64,000 bases of DNA. Source: Burkholderia sp. SRS-W-2-2016. Its GTDB lineage: Bacteria; Pseudomonadota; Gammaproteobacteria; Burkholderiales; Burkholderiaceae. The first letter of the stretch is position 1. Each line of letters opens with the position of its first letter. The translations under genes were made by a program, and so were the position numbers. The stretch spans positions 152,835 to 216,834 of the forward strand of contig NZ_MSDV01000075.1 in the NCBI RefSeq assembly GCF_001931485.1, given 5' to 3'. Below the pieces are notes generated by a model, which searched no databases, was not told the DNA's origin, and worked only from the letters and a program-made list of their open reading frames with translations. This document shows positions 9,363 through 18,764 of the stretch, one piece after another.

Positions 9363-10619
9363 TCACTGCGGTTCGTACCATGAGTAAGTCGCCAGCGTGC
9401 TGATCGGCGGCGTACCGATCTGCAGCGTGACGTCGCGCAACGAGGTCAGCTCGATGTTGCGCAGGTCGCCCATGTAGCGGCGCGAATCGCCGTTGTCGTT
9501 GATATAGGCGACCACGTCCCCGGTGATCCCCGCGACGTTGTTGCTCGTCAGCGGCTGACCCCACAGATCGAAGAATTGCCCGAGCGTGTAGGTCTTTTCG
9601 CTCGGCGCTTCGATATGGATGATGCCGGTGTGGTCGTGCGTGTGCATTTCATAGTTGCAGGACGGCGGGATGCCGATGTTCTGCGGCAGCGCGAGCCACT
9701 GACCGTCCTTGATGATCGCGAGGTGCGCGTGCACGTGGAACAGCACGCTCATGTTCGGCGAGCAGGTCAGGCCGTCGACCGGCGCGGAGCCGTCGCCGCC
9801 CGTCGCGGTGTCGCCGTCGGGCCAGAAGCCGGTGGTGCCGACCGTGCCGCCATAGACGAGCGCGATCGGGTTCGGGTCGAACGGCGGCGGATCGGTCCAC
9901 GCGTAGGTCGGCACCTCGGTGAGCGGCGTGCCGACCATGATCGTGATTTCGGAGTGCGGCGTCAGCACGAGACTCGACGGGTCGCCGGTGTATTGCGCGA
10001 GCGCGCCGCCGTCGTTCACGTAGATCGCGACCGGCGAGCCGGTCAACCCCGCCACTTCGGACGCGCTCAGCGTCTCGCCCCAGATCGCGAAGAACTGCCC
10101 GAGCGTGTACGACGCGCCGGTCGTCGAGTCGATGTGGATCTTGCCGCTCGCATCGACCGTGTGGATCGGATACGCGCAGCCGGTCGGCGCAGCCATCGTC
10201 GGGTCGACGGTGCCGATCTTGGTCGGCAGCGACAGCAGTTTGCCGTTCTGATAGATCGACAGATGTGCGTACGTGTAAGCGGTGCTGCGCAGCCCGCAGG
10301 TCAGGCCGCTGACCGGCGCGCCGGTGCCGCCCGATGCGCTCACGCCGTCGGGCCAGTTGGCGTCGCCGAGCGTGGTGCCGTCGAGGATCGGCGTCGCGGC
10401 CGCGAGCGTCGGCGTGGTAGCGGTCGCGCCCGAGGCCGGTGTCGGACTCGATGCCGGTGTTGGACTTGAGGCCGGAGTGGGACTCGATGCGGGCGTCGCG
10501 CCCGCCGCACCGTTTGCACCAGTGTCGCCCGGGGAGCTGCCGCCACCGCCGCCACCGCAACCGGCAATCATTAATACCAGACCCACTGCGACGAATCGCG
10601 ACCCTAGCCGTTCCAGCAT
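9363..10619 (-). CDS. Secreted lipoprotein with two tandem homologous domains
   Basis: A 418-residue lipoprotein (lipobox MIAGCGGGG) with a low-complexity linker built from repeats of PASSPT. Two copies of a domain of about 150 residues follow. Both share WPDG, GLTC, a HL-x-I-x-DG/NG strand, Y-x-M/I-HT, an IHI strand, YTLGQFF-x-WG, a final GTP and Y-x-W. Copy two contains FHVHAHLAI and MHTHDHTG, which could bind metal. It is unrecognised beyond this duplication and is probably cell-surface exposed. The opposite-strand frame here is a shadow. Confidence 0.75.
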   Translation of the reverse strand: MLERLGSRFVAVGLVLMIAGCGGGGGGSSPGDTGANGAAGATPASSPTPASSPTPASSPTPASGATATTPTLAAATPILDGTTLGDANWPDGVSASGGTGAPVSGLTCGLRSTAYTYAHLSIYQNGKLLSLPTKIGTVDPTMAAPTGCAYPIHTVDASGKIHIDSTTGASYTLGQFFAIWGETLSASEVAGLTGSPVAIYVNDGGALAQYTGDPSSLVLTPHSEITIMVGTPLTEVPTYAWTDPPPFDPNPIALVYGGTVGTTGFWPDGDTATGGDGSAPVDGLTCSPNMSVLFHVHAHLAIIKDGQWLALPQNIGIPPSCNYEMHTHDHTGIIHIEAPSEKTYTLGQFFDLWGQPLTSNNVAGITGDVVAYINDNGDSRRYMGDLRNIELTSLRDVTLQIGTPPISTLATYSWYEPQ

Positions 10620-11031
10620 CTCGTACTCCGTGCCGTGATTGAGAGCTACGTGCTGGCGGATCTCAGGTGCAGATACCGCACTGCTACGTCCACGCGGTTT
10701 TCATCGTGTGAAACGAACGGCAATACAATGCCGCCGCGCGGCGCAGGCAGTGGCGCCGTTCGTCCCAGACCGGATGAAACCCTTTTATTGAGCGTAGCAG
10801 AAGCATCTCGTAAGCGGTCCCGGTGAATCACGACACTTTGCGACTTTCTGATGGCGCATTTTGGGGTGTCCGAAACTCATTTGCCGCTCGAAGTGACCGG
10901 CGCGATCTGGCGCGCATTTTCTGGGATAGGTCATCGTTATGTGCGAAGATCGGTGCTGTCCGCCCGGCGCCGCTGGCTGCGCGGCGCGCCCCCGAGGCGA
11001 ATTTGTTCGCGGATTCATGGAGCACCGACCG
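10620..11031. other. Divergent intergenic region
   Basis: About 410 bp between the leftward lipoprotein gene and the rightward AI-2E family gene. It presumably carries both promoters. No palindrome, repeat or convincing small gene was seen. Overlapping short frames lack ribosome sites. Confidence 0.4.
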
Positions 11032-12105
11032 ATGACCGACCGATTGCAGGCGTCCGTATACGTAGTAGTGCTGCTGCTGATTGTGGGGTGGCTGCTGTTC
11101 ATCGGGCGCGTGGTGTTCGTACCGATCGTGTTCGGCGCGATCGCGGTCTATGTGATCGTCGATTTCACGCGGCTGCTCGCGCGGATTCCGGGGATCGGCA
11201 AACGGATGCCGGTGCAGTTGCGCTATGGGTTGTCGATCTTCCTGATCGCCGCCGCGATCTTCTTCGCGGTCGACATGCTGGTCGCGAACTATGACGCGCT
11301 CGTCGCGCTCGCGCCGCGTTACCAGGATTCGGTGCTCGCGATGATCCAGAAGATCGCGACGCTGCTGCATCTGGAGAGCGAGCCGACCTGGGAGTCGCTG
11401 CGCCGGAACATCCTCGCGCAGCTGAACATCCAGGCGGTGGTGACGGGGATGCTCGCGTCGCTGTCGTCGGTGATCATCGATATCTTCGTGGTGCTGCTAT
11501 ATGCGAGCTTTCTGCTGGTCGAGCGCGGCACGTTCAGCGAGAAGCTGACGCGGATGTCCGCGAATTCGAGCAATGCCGCGCGGATTCGCAGCGTCGTGAT
11601 CGACATCAACCGCCGGATCGGCGCGTACCTCGCGCTAAAGACCTTTCTCGGCGTCGTGCTCGGCGCGATCTGCTGGCTCGCGATGCGCAGCGTCGGGCTC
11701 GAATTCGCCGGACTGTGGGCGGTGATCACCGCGCTGCTGAACTACGTGCCGTACATCGGCTCGGTGCTCGCGATCGTGTTCCCGGTGCTGATGTCGGTGC
11801 TGCAGTTCGGCGACGTCAACTCGATCCTGATCGTGCTGCTCACGCTGACCGCGATTCACTTCGTCATCGGCAACATCCTCGACCCGTACCTGATGGGCAA
11901 TTCGCTGAACCTGAGCCCGTTTGCGATTCTCGCCAGCATGGCCGTGTGGTCCGCGCTGTGGGGCGTGCCGGGCGCGTTTCTGGCGGTGCCGATCACGGTC
12001 AGCATGACGATCATCTTCTCCGAGTTCGAAATGACGCGGCCGGTCGCGGTGCTGCTGTCGAAGAACGGCCGGCTCAGTTACGGCAAGGGCGAGCAGACCG
12101 CGTGA
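11032..12105 (+). CDS. AI-2E family (PerM/TqsA) transporter
   Basis: A 357-residue polytopic protein: helices at the N-terminus (VYVVVLLLIVGWLLFIGR, VVFVPIVFGAIAVYVIVD), a long central soluble segment (about 90-190), then the family signature near ALLNYVPYIGSVLAIVFPV and a terminal helix cluster with ILDPYLMGNSLNLSPFAIL. The family exports small signals such as AI-2 or acts as Na+(Li+)/H+ antiporter, so the substrate is open. ATG at 11032 is preferred over the in-frame ATG at 11017 because GGAG lies 9 nt upstream. Confidence 0.85.
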   Translation: MTDRLQASVYVVVLLLIVGWLLFIGRVVFVPIVFGAIAVYVIVDFTRLLARIPGIGKRMPVQLRYGLSIFLIAAAIFFAVDMLVANYDALVALAPRYQDSVLAMIQKIATLLHLESEPTWESLRRNILAQLNIQAVVTGMLASLSSVIIDIFVVLLYASFLLVERGTFSEKLTRMSANSSNAARIRSVVIDINRRIGAYLALKTFLGVVLGAICWLAMRSVGLEFAGLWAVITALLNYVPYIGSVLAIVFPVLMSVLQFGDVNSILIVLLTLTAIHFVIGNILDPYLMGNSLNLSPFAILASMAVWSALWGVPGAFLAVPITVSMTIIFSEFEMTRPVAVLLSKNGRLSYGKGEQTA

Positions 12106-12113
12106 AAACGAAA

Positions 12114-12145
12114 ATGGCCCGCACGGCGGCTGCCGCGCGGGCCAT
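12114..12145. terminator. Convergent hairpin terminator
   Basis: ATGGCCCGC pairs with GCGGGCCAT around a GC-rich loop, directly after the AI-2E gene and facing the leftward polygalacturonase gene. An A-run precedes it, giving a T-run on the opposite strand. Confidence 0.75.
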
Positions 12146-12225
12146 CGAACGAAACACGTCTACTTCGACGCGTACGGCCTACCCGCTGCCGCACGCCCTC
12201 TCAATCAGCGCTGCCGGTTCGGCGC

Positions 12226-14337
12226 TTACTGCGAACCCGCCCACGTCTGGCCGCTCGTCGACGAATCGCCGATAGCCGGGAAGTCGACGTACGCGGCGCT
12301 GCAATCGACCGCCTTCTTGGCGGACAGCGACTGCGACGCAGAGCCGTTCAGCACCACGCGGTTCGCGGTCGACGGGAAGATCGGCAGGTTCACGTTGTCG
12401 AGCGTCAGATTCGCATCCGATGCGGTGACCGCGACGTTCTCCGGCGAATCCGCGAGCACGTTGGTCATCGACAGGCCGAGCGGAATCTGCGCGTGCGTGA
12501 TGCCGCCCGAGTTCGCCTGGAAGCCCTCGAAGATCGCCGACGTGGTGCCGATGATGTGGATGTTCGACAGCGTGATGTCGTGGAAGTCCGGATACAGCGG
12601 CGAGGTCGGATTCGACAGCGCCTTGGTGCTGTAGTACGGCGTGAACAACAGCGCCTGGCCGCTATTGCGGATACAGATGTCGTTGTAGTTGACGTTCGTC
12701 ACGAGACCGCCGCGCGCCCAGTCGGACTTTATGCGCAGCGCCTGCTCGGAGCCGTCGAACGAATTGTCGTAGACCTGAACGTTGGTGACGCCCGCATTGG
12801 TCTCGCTGCCGACCGACACGCCATGCCCCGCGTAGATATGGTTGTGCGCGATCACGAAACCATACTTGCGATCGGTCGCGACGTCGCGATTGCCGTCCAC
12901 GCCATACAGACCCGAACCCGCCGGGCTCGGATTGGCCGAGCCCTTGATCGCGATGTCGTCGTCGCCGGTGCTGATGTAGTTGTACGCGAACACGACGTTC
13001 TTCAGATAGCCGTCGAACGCGATCTTGCCGGCCGACGAGGTCGTGGTGCTGCCGGTCGCGAGCGCCTGGGTGACCGCCTTCGAGGCCGAACCCGGATCGA
13101 ACGCGTCGGTGTTCTTCGCGGTATCGATGGTCGGCACCATGCCCAGGTAGTTCGGGTTGCCGTTGCCCGCCGGATTCGCGGAAGCCGATGCCGACGGCGT
13201 CTGCACCTTGACGTTCCACACCGTGAGGCCGTCGACGCCGCTCGGCACGACGTGGAAGTTCGCGCTGTTGTTCAGCGTGATGCCGTAGAGCGTCAGGTTC
13301 TTCGCGTAGTTGAACACCATCATCCGGAAGTTCGACTGCGAGCCGACGCCGGTCGTGCCGTTCTCGATCATGTTGCCGAGCCACGCCAGATCCCACCACG
13401 TCATATGACGCGACGAGGCTGACGTGTTGACGAAGTTGCCGCCGTCATCGCACGGCGTGCCGGTCGCTGCCTGCAGACCCTGCGCATAGGCGGCGTAGGT
13501 GTTCGTGCAGCTCAGGTCGACGCGCATCAGCGGGTACAGGCTGTTCGAGCTGACGATCTCCGAAGCCGCGCGGCTGTCGATGCTGCCGCCGCCGACCACC
13601 GCCGAATTGACGAGGTAGCTGCCGCCGATCAGCGGCAGACAGTTGCCCGAGCTGCCGGCCTTGGTCGAGCTGACCGCGGTGTTCGCGCAGTACGGACCGC
13701 TTGCTTTCGGCGCGTAGGCCATCACGTCGCGGGTCGCGTAGAGCGTGACGCCGTCGTCGATCCACAGCGTCACGCCCGAGGGCAGCGTCAGCGGACCGGT
13801 GATGAACGCGTTGCCCGCGCCGGTGCTCGACACGACGAGGCGCACCGCGAATTTCTTCGCGCGATATTGCGAACCCGCCAGCGTTTGTGCCGACGCGCCC
13901 TTGATGTTGACGTTCGGCACCGCTGCCGCGGTTTGCGATGCGGCGGCAGCGGAGTCGGCCGCGTAAATGGCGGCGCCGACTTCGGCATCGACGGCTGCGC
14001 CGCACGCGTCGAGCGCGGCCTGGATGCGGGTCTGGTCCGGATTCAGGATCGCCGCGGTGGTGCCGTTGTCGGCTTCGGGTCCGAGCGCGCCGCTCGGTTG
14101 ACGCACGAGGTTGTTGCTGGCTTCGAGCGTGCTGCAGACCTGATCGCTGGTCGGCAGTTGCGGTGCCGGCGGCAACGCGGCGTCGCTGGTGGTGGTGCCG
14201 ACCTTGAACGCAGCGGGTGCCGCGGCAACGGGCGTTGCGCCGCTGTTGTCGTTCGACGCGGCCGGGGTGTTGTCGCCGCTGCCGCACGCCGCGAGGGTCG
14301 CGGCGAGGCAGGTTATGACCGTGAATCTGTAAAGCAT
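12226..14337 (-). CDS. GH28 polygalacturonase-like exported lipoprotein
   Basis: A 703-residue protein with lipobox LAACGSGDN. The GH28 catalytic motifs are in order: NTDAFDPGS (N-T-D), STGDDDIAIKG (D-D), GHGVSVGSET (G-H-G) and RIKSDWARGG (R-I-K), on a right-handed beta-helix with repetitive NV-x-Y and SN-x-HI turns. GH28 enzymes hydrolyse alpha-1,4-galacturonan in pectin. About 120 residues before the catalytic part are Ala/Ser-rich, probably a spacer. The protein is longer than typical GH28 enzymes (400-500). It fits a plant-associated host; upstream palindromes suggest inducible control. Confidence 0.88.
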   Translation of the reverse strand: MLYRFTVITCLAATLAACGSGDNTPAASNDNSGATPVAAAPAAFKVGTTTSDAALPPAPQLPTSDQVCSTLEASNNLVRQPSGALGPEADNGTTAAILNPDQTRIQAALDACGAAVDAEVGAAIYAADSAAAASQTAAAVPNVNIKGASAQTLAGSQYRAKKFAVRLVVSSTGAGNAFITGPLTLPSGVTLWIDDGVTLYATRDVMAYAPKASGPYCANTAVSSTKAGSSGNCLPLIGGSYLVNSAVVGGGSIDSRAASEIVSSNSLYPLMRVDLSCTNTYAAYAQGLQAATGTPCDDGGNFVNTSASSRHMTWWDLAWLGNMIENGTTGVGSQSNFRMMVFNYAKNLTLYGITLNNSANFHVVPSGVDGLTVWNVKVQTPSASASANPAGNGNPNYLGMVPTIDTAKNTDAFDPGSASKAVTQALATGSTTTSSAGKIAFDGYLKNVVFAYNYISTGDDDIAIKGSANPSPAGSGLYGVDGNRDVATDRKYGFVIAHNHIYAGHGVSVGSETNAGVTNVQVYDNSFDGSEQALRIKSDWARGGLVTNVNYNDICIRNSGQALLFTPYYSTKALSNPTSPLYPDFHDITLSNIHIIGTTSAIFEGFQANSGGITHAQIPLGLSMTNVLADSPENVAVTASDANLTLDNVNLPIFPSTANRVVLNGSASQSLSAKKAVDCSAAYVDFPAIGDSSTSGQTWAGSQ

Positions 14338-15000
14338 GGGGTCATCCTTTATTAAAGAATACTAAGTGTTGAGACGTGTTCCCGCGTTCCGGGCGTGCCG
14401 CCGGAAGTCCTGCTTGTTGTTATCCAGGGTGGCGCCGGCTCGGAGCGGCGCTCGACGGTCGCGGCGATGGCGCGCGTCGGCCTCGTAAGCGCGGCGCGCG
14501 CGATGCTATCTATCGATCAAGGTGGGGTGGGGCGTCGAAGCGGTGCTCGGAGAGGCGAGGCGCGGGTCTCGTGTGGAGGGGATCTTTGCGCATGCTCGCT
14601 CCTTCTTTTGTTATACGACGACGTATAAATTTTATGTGACAACGCAGTTGTCGTACATGCAGTAGTTACCCCAGCTTACGACCCATTGCTATTTATGCCC
14701 AGGATTTAAAACGAATATTCGAGATTGACTGCGATGAAAGCTATTCGATTGTAGATAGTCGGTAAATTGTATGTTATACGATGACATATGTTGAAGGGGT
14801 GGGCCGGCAATAGGGTAAAGCGGAGGCCCCGGCCTTGGTCTCATCGCTCGGTCGCATGGGCGGATTAACAAATTGAAAAACTTGCGTGCGGAGGTTGACG
14901 CAAAGTTCACTTATGGCCATGCCAGAATGACGGCTGGCGACGCCCAGGGCCAACGGCTGTCGTTCGAGTGTTCTTCCATCACTAACCAAACCGTCAAGCG
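14338..15000. promoter_or_regulatory. Long control region of the GH28 gene with palindromic operators
   Basis: About 660 bp without a supported gene. It holds a perfect outer palindrome TTATACGACGACGTATAA (14611-14628), a near copy TTATACGATGACATAT (14774-14789) and GACAACGCAGTTGTC (14638-14652). The first two resemble GntR/FadR-type sites (TTATACG-N4-CGTATAA), fitting uronate control of a pectinase, but the regulator is not in the window. Confidence 0.6.
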
Positions 15001-15984
15001 ATGCGCAAGACTATCTGGACGCTCCTTATCGCCGGGGCCGTTGTCGGCGCGACAACGGGCCGGGTGTCCGCCCAGGAACTCGGGCTGTATGCCGGGCCGT
15101 TGACCGGCGAGAACAATCACTCCTATTCCTGGGCGATCGACTACACCGAGGGGATCGGCCGTTACTTCGCCGGCAGCATTACCTGGCTGAACGAAGGACA
15201 CATCGCCGGCCATCATCGCGATGGACCGGTGGCCCAGCTGTGGGCGCGCGTGCCGGTGCTGGACCGGCGCGTAGTGTTCGCGCTCGGCGTCGGGCCGTAT
15301 CGCTACTTCGATACCGAGGCCGCCGAGCAGGGGATGAGCTATTCGAACACGCACGGCTGGGGCGTGGTCTACAGTGCGCGCGCCAGCTGGTATGCGAGCT
15401 CGCGCTGGACCGCGAACCTGCAGGTCAATCGCGTGCAGGTCACGAGCGGCGCGTCGACGACCGCGGTGCTCGTCGGCGTCGGCTACCAGCTCGATGCGCC
15501 CGACACCCCAGGCCCGCGCGATTTCGCGTTGCCGCGCACCAGCAAGGTGACGAACAACGAGATCACGCTGATGGCCGGCGCGACGATTCTGAACAGTCTC
15601 GACTCGCAAACGTCAGCGGCCGGGGCAATCGAATACCGGCGCGGACTGACGCCTTATCTCGACGCGACGCTCGGCTATCTGCACGAAGGCAGCGGGCTGT
15701 CAGCGCGGCGCGACGGCGCGACCGCGCAGCTGTGGCTGACGCGCGCGTTTTTCGACGAGAGCCTCGCGATCGGCGTCGGCGCGGGCGCGTATGTGGCGAT
15801 CCATCATGGCGACGACAGCGACAATCGCCCGAGCGGCGACGGCGTTCTGTCCGGACTCCTGTCGATTACCGCGTCGTATCGTGTGACCCGCAACTGGTCG
15901 GCGCGCTTGACGTGGAATCGCGTGATGACGCGCTATAGCCGCGATACCGATGTCATTCTCGGCGGGATCGGCTACCGGTTCTGA
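15001..15984 (+). CDS. Outer-membrane beta-barrel protein made of two homologous halves
   Basis: A 327-residue protein with a signal peptide (1-24, VSAQE) and a C-terminal phenylalanine after aromatic strands (ILGGIGYRF), typical of outer-membrane barrels. The two halves align: ...YTEGIGRYFAGSITWLNEGH... DGPVAQLWARV... and ...YRRGLTPYLDATLGYLHEGS... DGATAQLWLTR..., each ending with a VGVGYQL / LGGIGYRF strand. This is an internal duplication of a barrel-like unit of about 150 residues. Function unknown. The gene lies on the far side of the palindromes controlling GH28, so co-regulation is possible. Confidence 0.7.
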   Translation: MRKTIWTLLIAGAVVGATTGRVSAQELGLYAGPLTGENNHSYSWAIDYTEGIGRYFAGSITWLNEGHIAGHHRDGPVAQLWARVPVLDRRVVFALGVGPYRYFDTEAAEQGMSYSNTHGWGVVYSARASWYASSRWTANLQVNRVQVTSGASTTAVLVGVGYQLDAPDTPGPRDFALPRTSKVTNNEITLMAGATILNSLDSQTSAAGAIEYRRGLTPYLDATLGYLHEGSGLSARRDGATAQLWLTRAFFDESLAIGVGAGAYVAIHHGDDSDNRPSGDGVLSGLLSITASYRVTRNWSARLTWNRVMTRYSRDTDVILGGIGYRF

Positions 15985-16008
15985 TCCGGCAGAGGAGCTT
16001 CATCACCC

Positions 16009-16542
16009 ATGTCACCTCGTCCGCCTCGCAACACAGCGCCGCCGTCGCCCGCGGCGGCCGAGCTCCCCGCGCTCGCAGATCCGGCGTTGCTGCGCCGTCT
16101 GCTGCGCGCGAAAGACCGGATGGACGCCGCATCGCATGAGGCGTGGCCGGTGCGGCGTCTGGCGGAGGTCAGCGGCGTGTCGGACGCGCATTTCGCGCGC
16201 TCGTTCAAGCGGGCCTTCGGCGTGCCGCCGCATCGCTATCTGCTCACGCGCCGCATCGAGCAGGCGAGTTCGCTGTTGCGCGACACCGAACTCGGCATCA
16301 CCGAGATCGCGTTCGCGACCGGCTGGGAGAGCCTGGGCACATTCGGCCGGATCTTTCGCGACATCACCGGTCTGAGTCCGGGCGAGCTGCGCATCGCCGC
16401 GCGCGCCAGTCAATCCGAACCCGAACGCGTGCCCGGCTGCGTGCTGAAGGCCGCGCAACGCCCCGACCTGACGATCGCAGTTTTGGAGAAGCGCCGCCGC
16501 GCGCTCGACGCTACAGTCGAGCCCTCAACCAGGGAGGTGTGA
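16009..16542 (+). CDS. AraC-family transcriptional regulator
   Basis: A 177-residue protein carrying the double helix-turn-helix of AraC/XylS: first HTH in RRLAEVSGVSDAHFARSFKRAF, the linker GVPPHRYLLTRRIEQA, second HTH in GITEIAFATGWESLGTFGRIFRDITG. It lacks the large N-terminal ligand domain, having about 40 leading and 40 trailing residues. It overlaps the following VOC gene by TGATG, so the pair is one operon and the regulator probably governs it in response to the same compound. Confidence 0.85.
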   Translation: MSPRPPRNTAPPSPAAAELPALADPALLRRLLRAKDRMDAASHEAWPVRRLAEVSGVSDAHFARSFKRAFGVPPHRYLLTRRIEQASSLLRDTELGITEIAFATGWESLGTFGRIFRDITGLSPGELRIAARASQSEPERVPGCVLKAAQRPDLTIAVLEKRRRALDATVEPSTREV

Positions 16543-16958
16543 TGAATCAGGGTATCGATGTGGTCGGCCTGTACGTCGACGATCAGGACGAAGCGCTCGC
16601 GTTTTATGTCGACAAGCTCGGCTTTCAGATGCACACCGACGTGCGCAACGGTGCGTACCGTTGGCTAACGGTCAGGCATCCGGAACAGCCGTCGTTCCAG
16701 TTGGGCCTCTTCACGCCGGGGCCGCCGATGCACGACGACGCGACCGCGCAAACGCTGCGCGCGATGGTCGCCAAGGGGGCGATGCCGCCGTTGGTGCTGG
16801 CGGTCGCCGATTGCCGCGCGAGCTATGCGCAGTTGAAGGCGCGCGGGGTGGAATTCACGCAGGAGCCGATCGATCGCTATGGCAACGTCGATGCGGGGTT
16901 TCGCGATCCGGCGGGTAACGGCTGGAAGATGATCCAGAAGGCGGCGGGCGCGAAATAG
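16542..16958 (+). CDS. VOC-family (glyoxalase/dioxygenase) protein
   Basis: A 138-residue single-subunit vicinal oxygen chelate protein with two beta-alpha-beta3 halves: VVGLYVDDQDEALAFYVDKLGF and FRDPAGNGWKMIQ, the latter being the family's C-terminal signature. Metal ligands expected near the first strand and in the final D-P-x-G-N strand are only partly canonical, so it may be a detoxification or antibiotic-binding protein rather than a true glyoxalase. It is translationally coupled to the AraC gene, with a GGGAGGTG ribosome site inside the AraC 3' end. Confidence 0.85.
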   Translation: MNQGIDVVGLYVDDQDEALAFYVDKLGFQMHTDVRNGAYRWLTVRHPEQPSFQLGLFTPGPPMHDDATAQTLRAMVAKGAMPPLVLAVADCRASYAQLKARGVEFTQEPIDRYGNVDAGFRDPAGNGWKMIQKAAGAK

Positions 16959-17039
16959 GCGGGGGCGGCGGCGCGGTGGTGAATCACGCGGCCGGCGCGA
17001 TGAGGCGTGTGCGCCGCGTGTGCCCCCGCATCACGCTAT

Positions 17040-18764
17040 TTATTGGCGGCCGCCGTACAGATCGAGCAGCATCAACGTCACACCGTTGGTCCAGCCGAAG
17101 CCGTCCTGCAACGGATATTCGCCACCGCCGCCGCCGCCTTCCCCCGCGCCTTCGACCACGTACTTCTCGACCAGCTTCTGCTGGGTCTTGTAGACGTTCT
17201 GCACGTCGGCCAGAAAGCGCGTGCCGACCGTCCGCGCGAGGTCGTCGCGGCCATAGCGTTTGAGGCCCTGAATCGCGATCCAGTGCAGCGGCGCCCAGCC
17301 GTTCGGCGCGTCCCATTGCTGGGTGGTCGCGTAGGTCGACGTCGCGAGTCCGCCGTCTTTCAGCAGCACGCGCTGCGCGGTCTGCGCGGTCTTCCACGCG
17401 CGATCGGGCCACGCGAGCCCGGCCATCAGCGGGTACAGCATCGCCGGCGTCTGGTTGTCGCGCGCCTTGCCGAGTTGCCAGTCGTAGTCGCCGTAGTAGC
17501 CGTTGCTATTCCACAGATAGCGGTTGATCCCTTGCGCGCGCCGCGTCGCATAGCCGATGAAGCGCGCGACGCAGCCGAAATCGCGCGTGACGGTGCAGCC
17601 GTGCGCGATCGTCGTCTCCAGATGGAACAGCAGGCTGTTCAGGTCGACCGGCACGATCGACGTCGTGCGCACGGTCGCGAGCGTCTGGTTATCGCCGAAC
17701 CAGCGCGAGCTGAAATCCCAGCCGCTTTCCGCGGTCGCGCGCAGATCGCGATAGACCTCGTTGGCCGGACGCCCGCTCGCCTGCGCGGTCTGCACGTCCT
17801 CCAGATACGATTCGTTGCGCGGCGTGTCCAGCTCGTCCCAGTAGCGGTTCAGCACGGTGCCGTCGTTCAGTACCACTACGTTGCGCGTCGCGCCGCCGCG
17901 CGGCGTGCTGCTCGCGCCCCGCATCCAGTACTCGTATTCCTTTCGTAGCGCTGGCAGGTACTTCTGATAAACGGTATTGCCTTCCTTCTGCGCGGCGAGT
18001 TCGACCATATACGAGTAGAACGGCGGTTGCGAGCGGCTCAGATAATAGGTGCGATTGCCGTTCGGAATATGGCCGAAGGTATCGATCAGGTACGCGAAGT
18101 TATCGAGCATGTTGTCGACGAGATCTTCGCGTCCCGACTCCTGCAGGCCGAGCATCGTGAAATAGGTGTCCCAGTAGTAGCCTTCGCGAAACCGGCCGCC
18201 GGGGACCACGTACGGTTTGGGCAGCGGAATCAGCGAGCTGTAGTCGGGCGCGCTTGTCGTCGTGCGCGTGAGACCGTTCCACAGCCAGTCGATATGTTCA
18301 CGCAGGCTTTGATTCGCCGGTGGCGTGATGCCCTGGTCGACCGGTGGCGTGAAGTACTGGTTGACGAAGTTCTTCAGCGAGAAGTTCGGCTGGTTCTTCT
18401 GTGCTTCGTACAACTGCACAATCGTGGCGGGGTCCGTATTGGGCGTCGCGTCGACGAAGGTTTTCTGGTCGTCGTAGATCTGCGCTGTTTGAACCGCGAC
18501 GAACAGATCGCCGTACAGGATGTCGGGTGCGGGCGGCAGCGCGGCGCCGACCTGGGTATCGGCGAAACTACTCGCGCAAGTGAATAACAGCGCCGCGGTG
18601 CATACCGCAGTGAGCGCTGATGGCGAGCGTCGCCATTTCACGCGTATTGACTGACTACGGGGAGAAAGGTGAGGAACTGGCGAGAACTTATCGGGCGAAG
18701 CGTTAACGAGTCGCGCGTCGTTATATGACGCGGTATTACTCCGAGACCGTAACTGAATGTGCAT
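17040..18764 (-). CDS. treA: Periplasmic trehalase (GH37)
   Basis: A 574-residue enzyme that hydrolyses trehalose to two glucoses. Both GH37 signatures are present: PGGRFREGYYWDTYF near residue 170 and QWDAPNGWAPLHWIA near 490. The N-terminus has a basic stretch and hydrophobic core ending SSFADT, an export signal. The ATG at 18764 is chosen because GGAGG stands 6 nt upstream; the frame extends 60 codons further with no initiation signal. The C-terminus carries a glycine-rich insertion before YPLQDGFGWTNGV. Confidence 0.92.
   Translation of the reverse strand: MHIQLRSRSNTASYNDARLVNASPDKFSPVPHLSPRSQSIRVKWRRSPSALTAVCTAALLFTCASSFADTQVGAALPPAPDILYGDLFVAVQTAQIYDDQKTFVDATPNTDPATIVQLYEAQKNQPNFSLKNFVNQYFTPPVDQGITPPANQSLREHIDWLWNGLTRTTTSAPDYSSLIPLPKPYVVPGGRFREGYYWDTYFTMLGLQESGREDLVDNMLDNFAYLIDTFGHIPNGNRTYYLSRSQPPFYSYMVELAAQKEGNTVYQKYLPALRKEYEYWMRGASSTPRGGATRNVVVLNDGTVLNRYWDELDTPRNESYLEDVQTAQASGRPANEVYRDLRATAESGWDFSSRWFGDNQTLATVRTTSIVPVDLNSLLFHLETTIAHGCTVTRDFGCVARFIGYATRRAQGINRYLWNSNGYYGDYDWQLGKARDNQTPAMLYPLMAGLAWPDRAWKTAQTAQRVLLKDGGLATSTYATTQQWDAPNGWAPLHWIAIQGLKRYGRDDLARTVGTRFLADVQNVYKTQQKLVEKYVVEGAGEGGGGGGEYPLQDGFGWTNGVTLMLLDLYGGRQ

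Noticed and set aside
12493..13422. 309-residue plus-strand frame opposite the polygalacturonase
   Set aside because: Antisense to all four GH28 motifs, no initiation signal.
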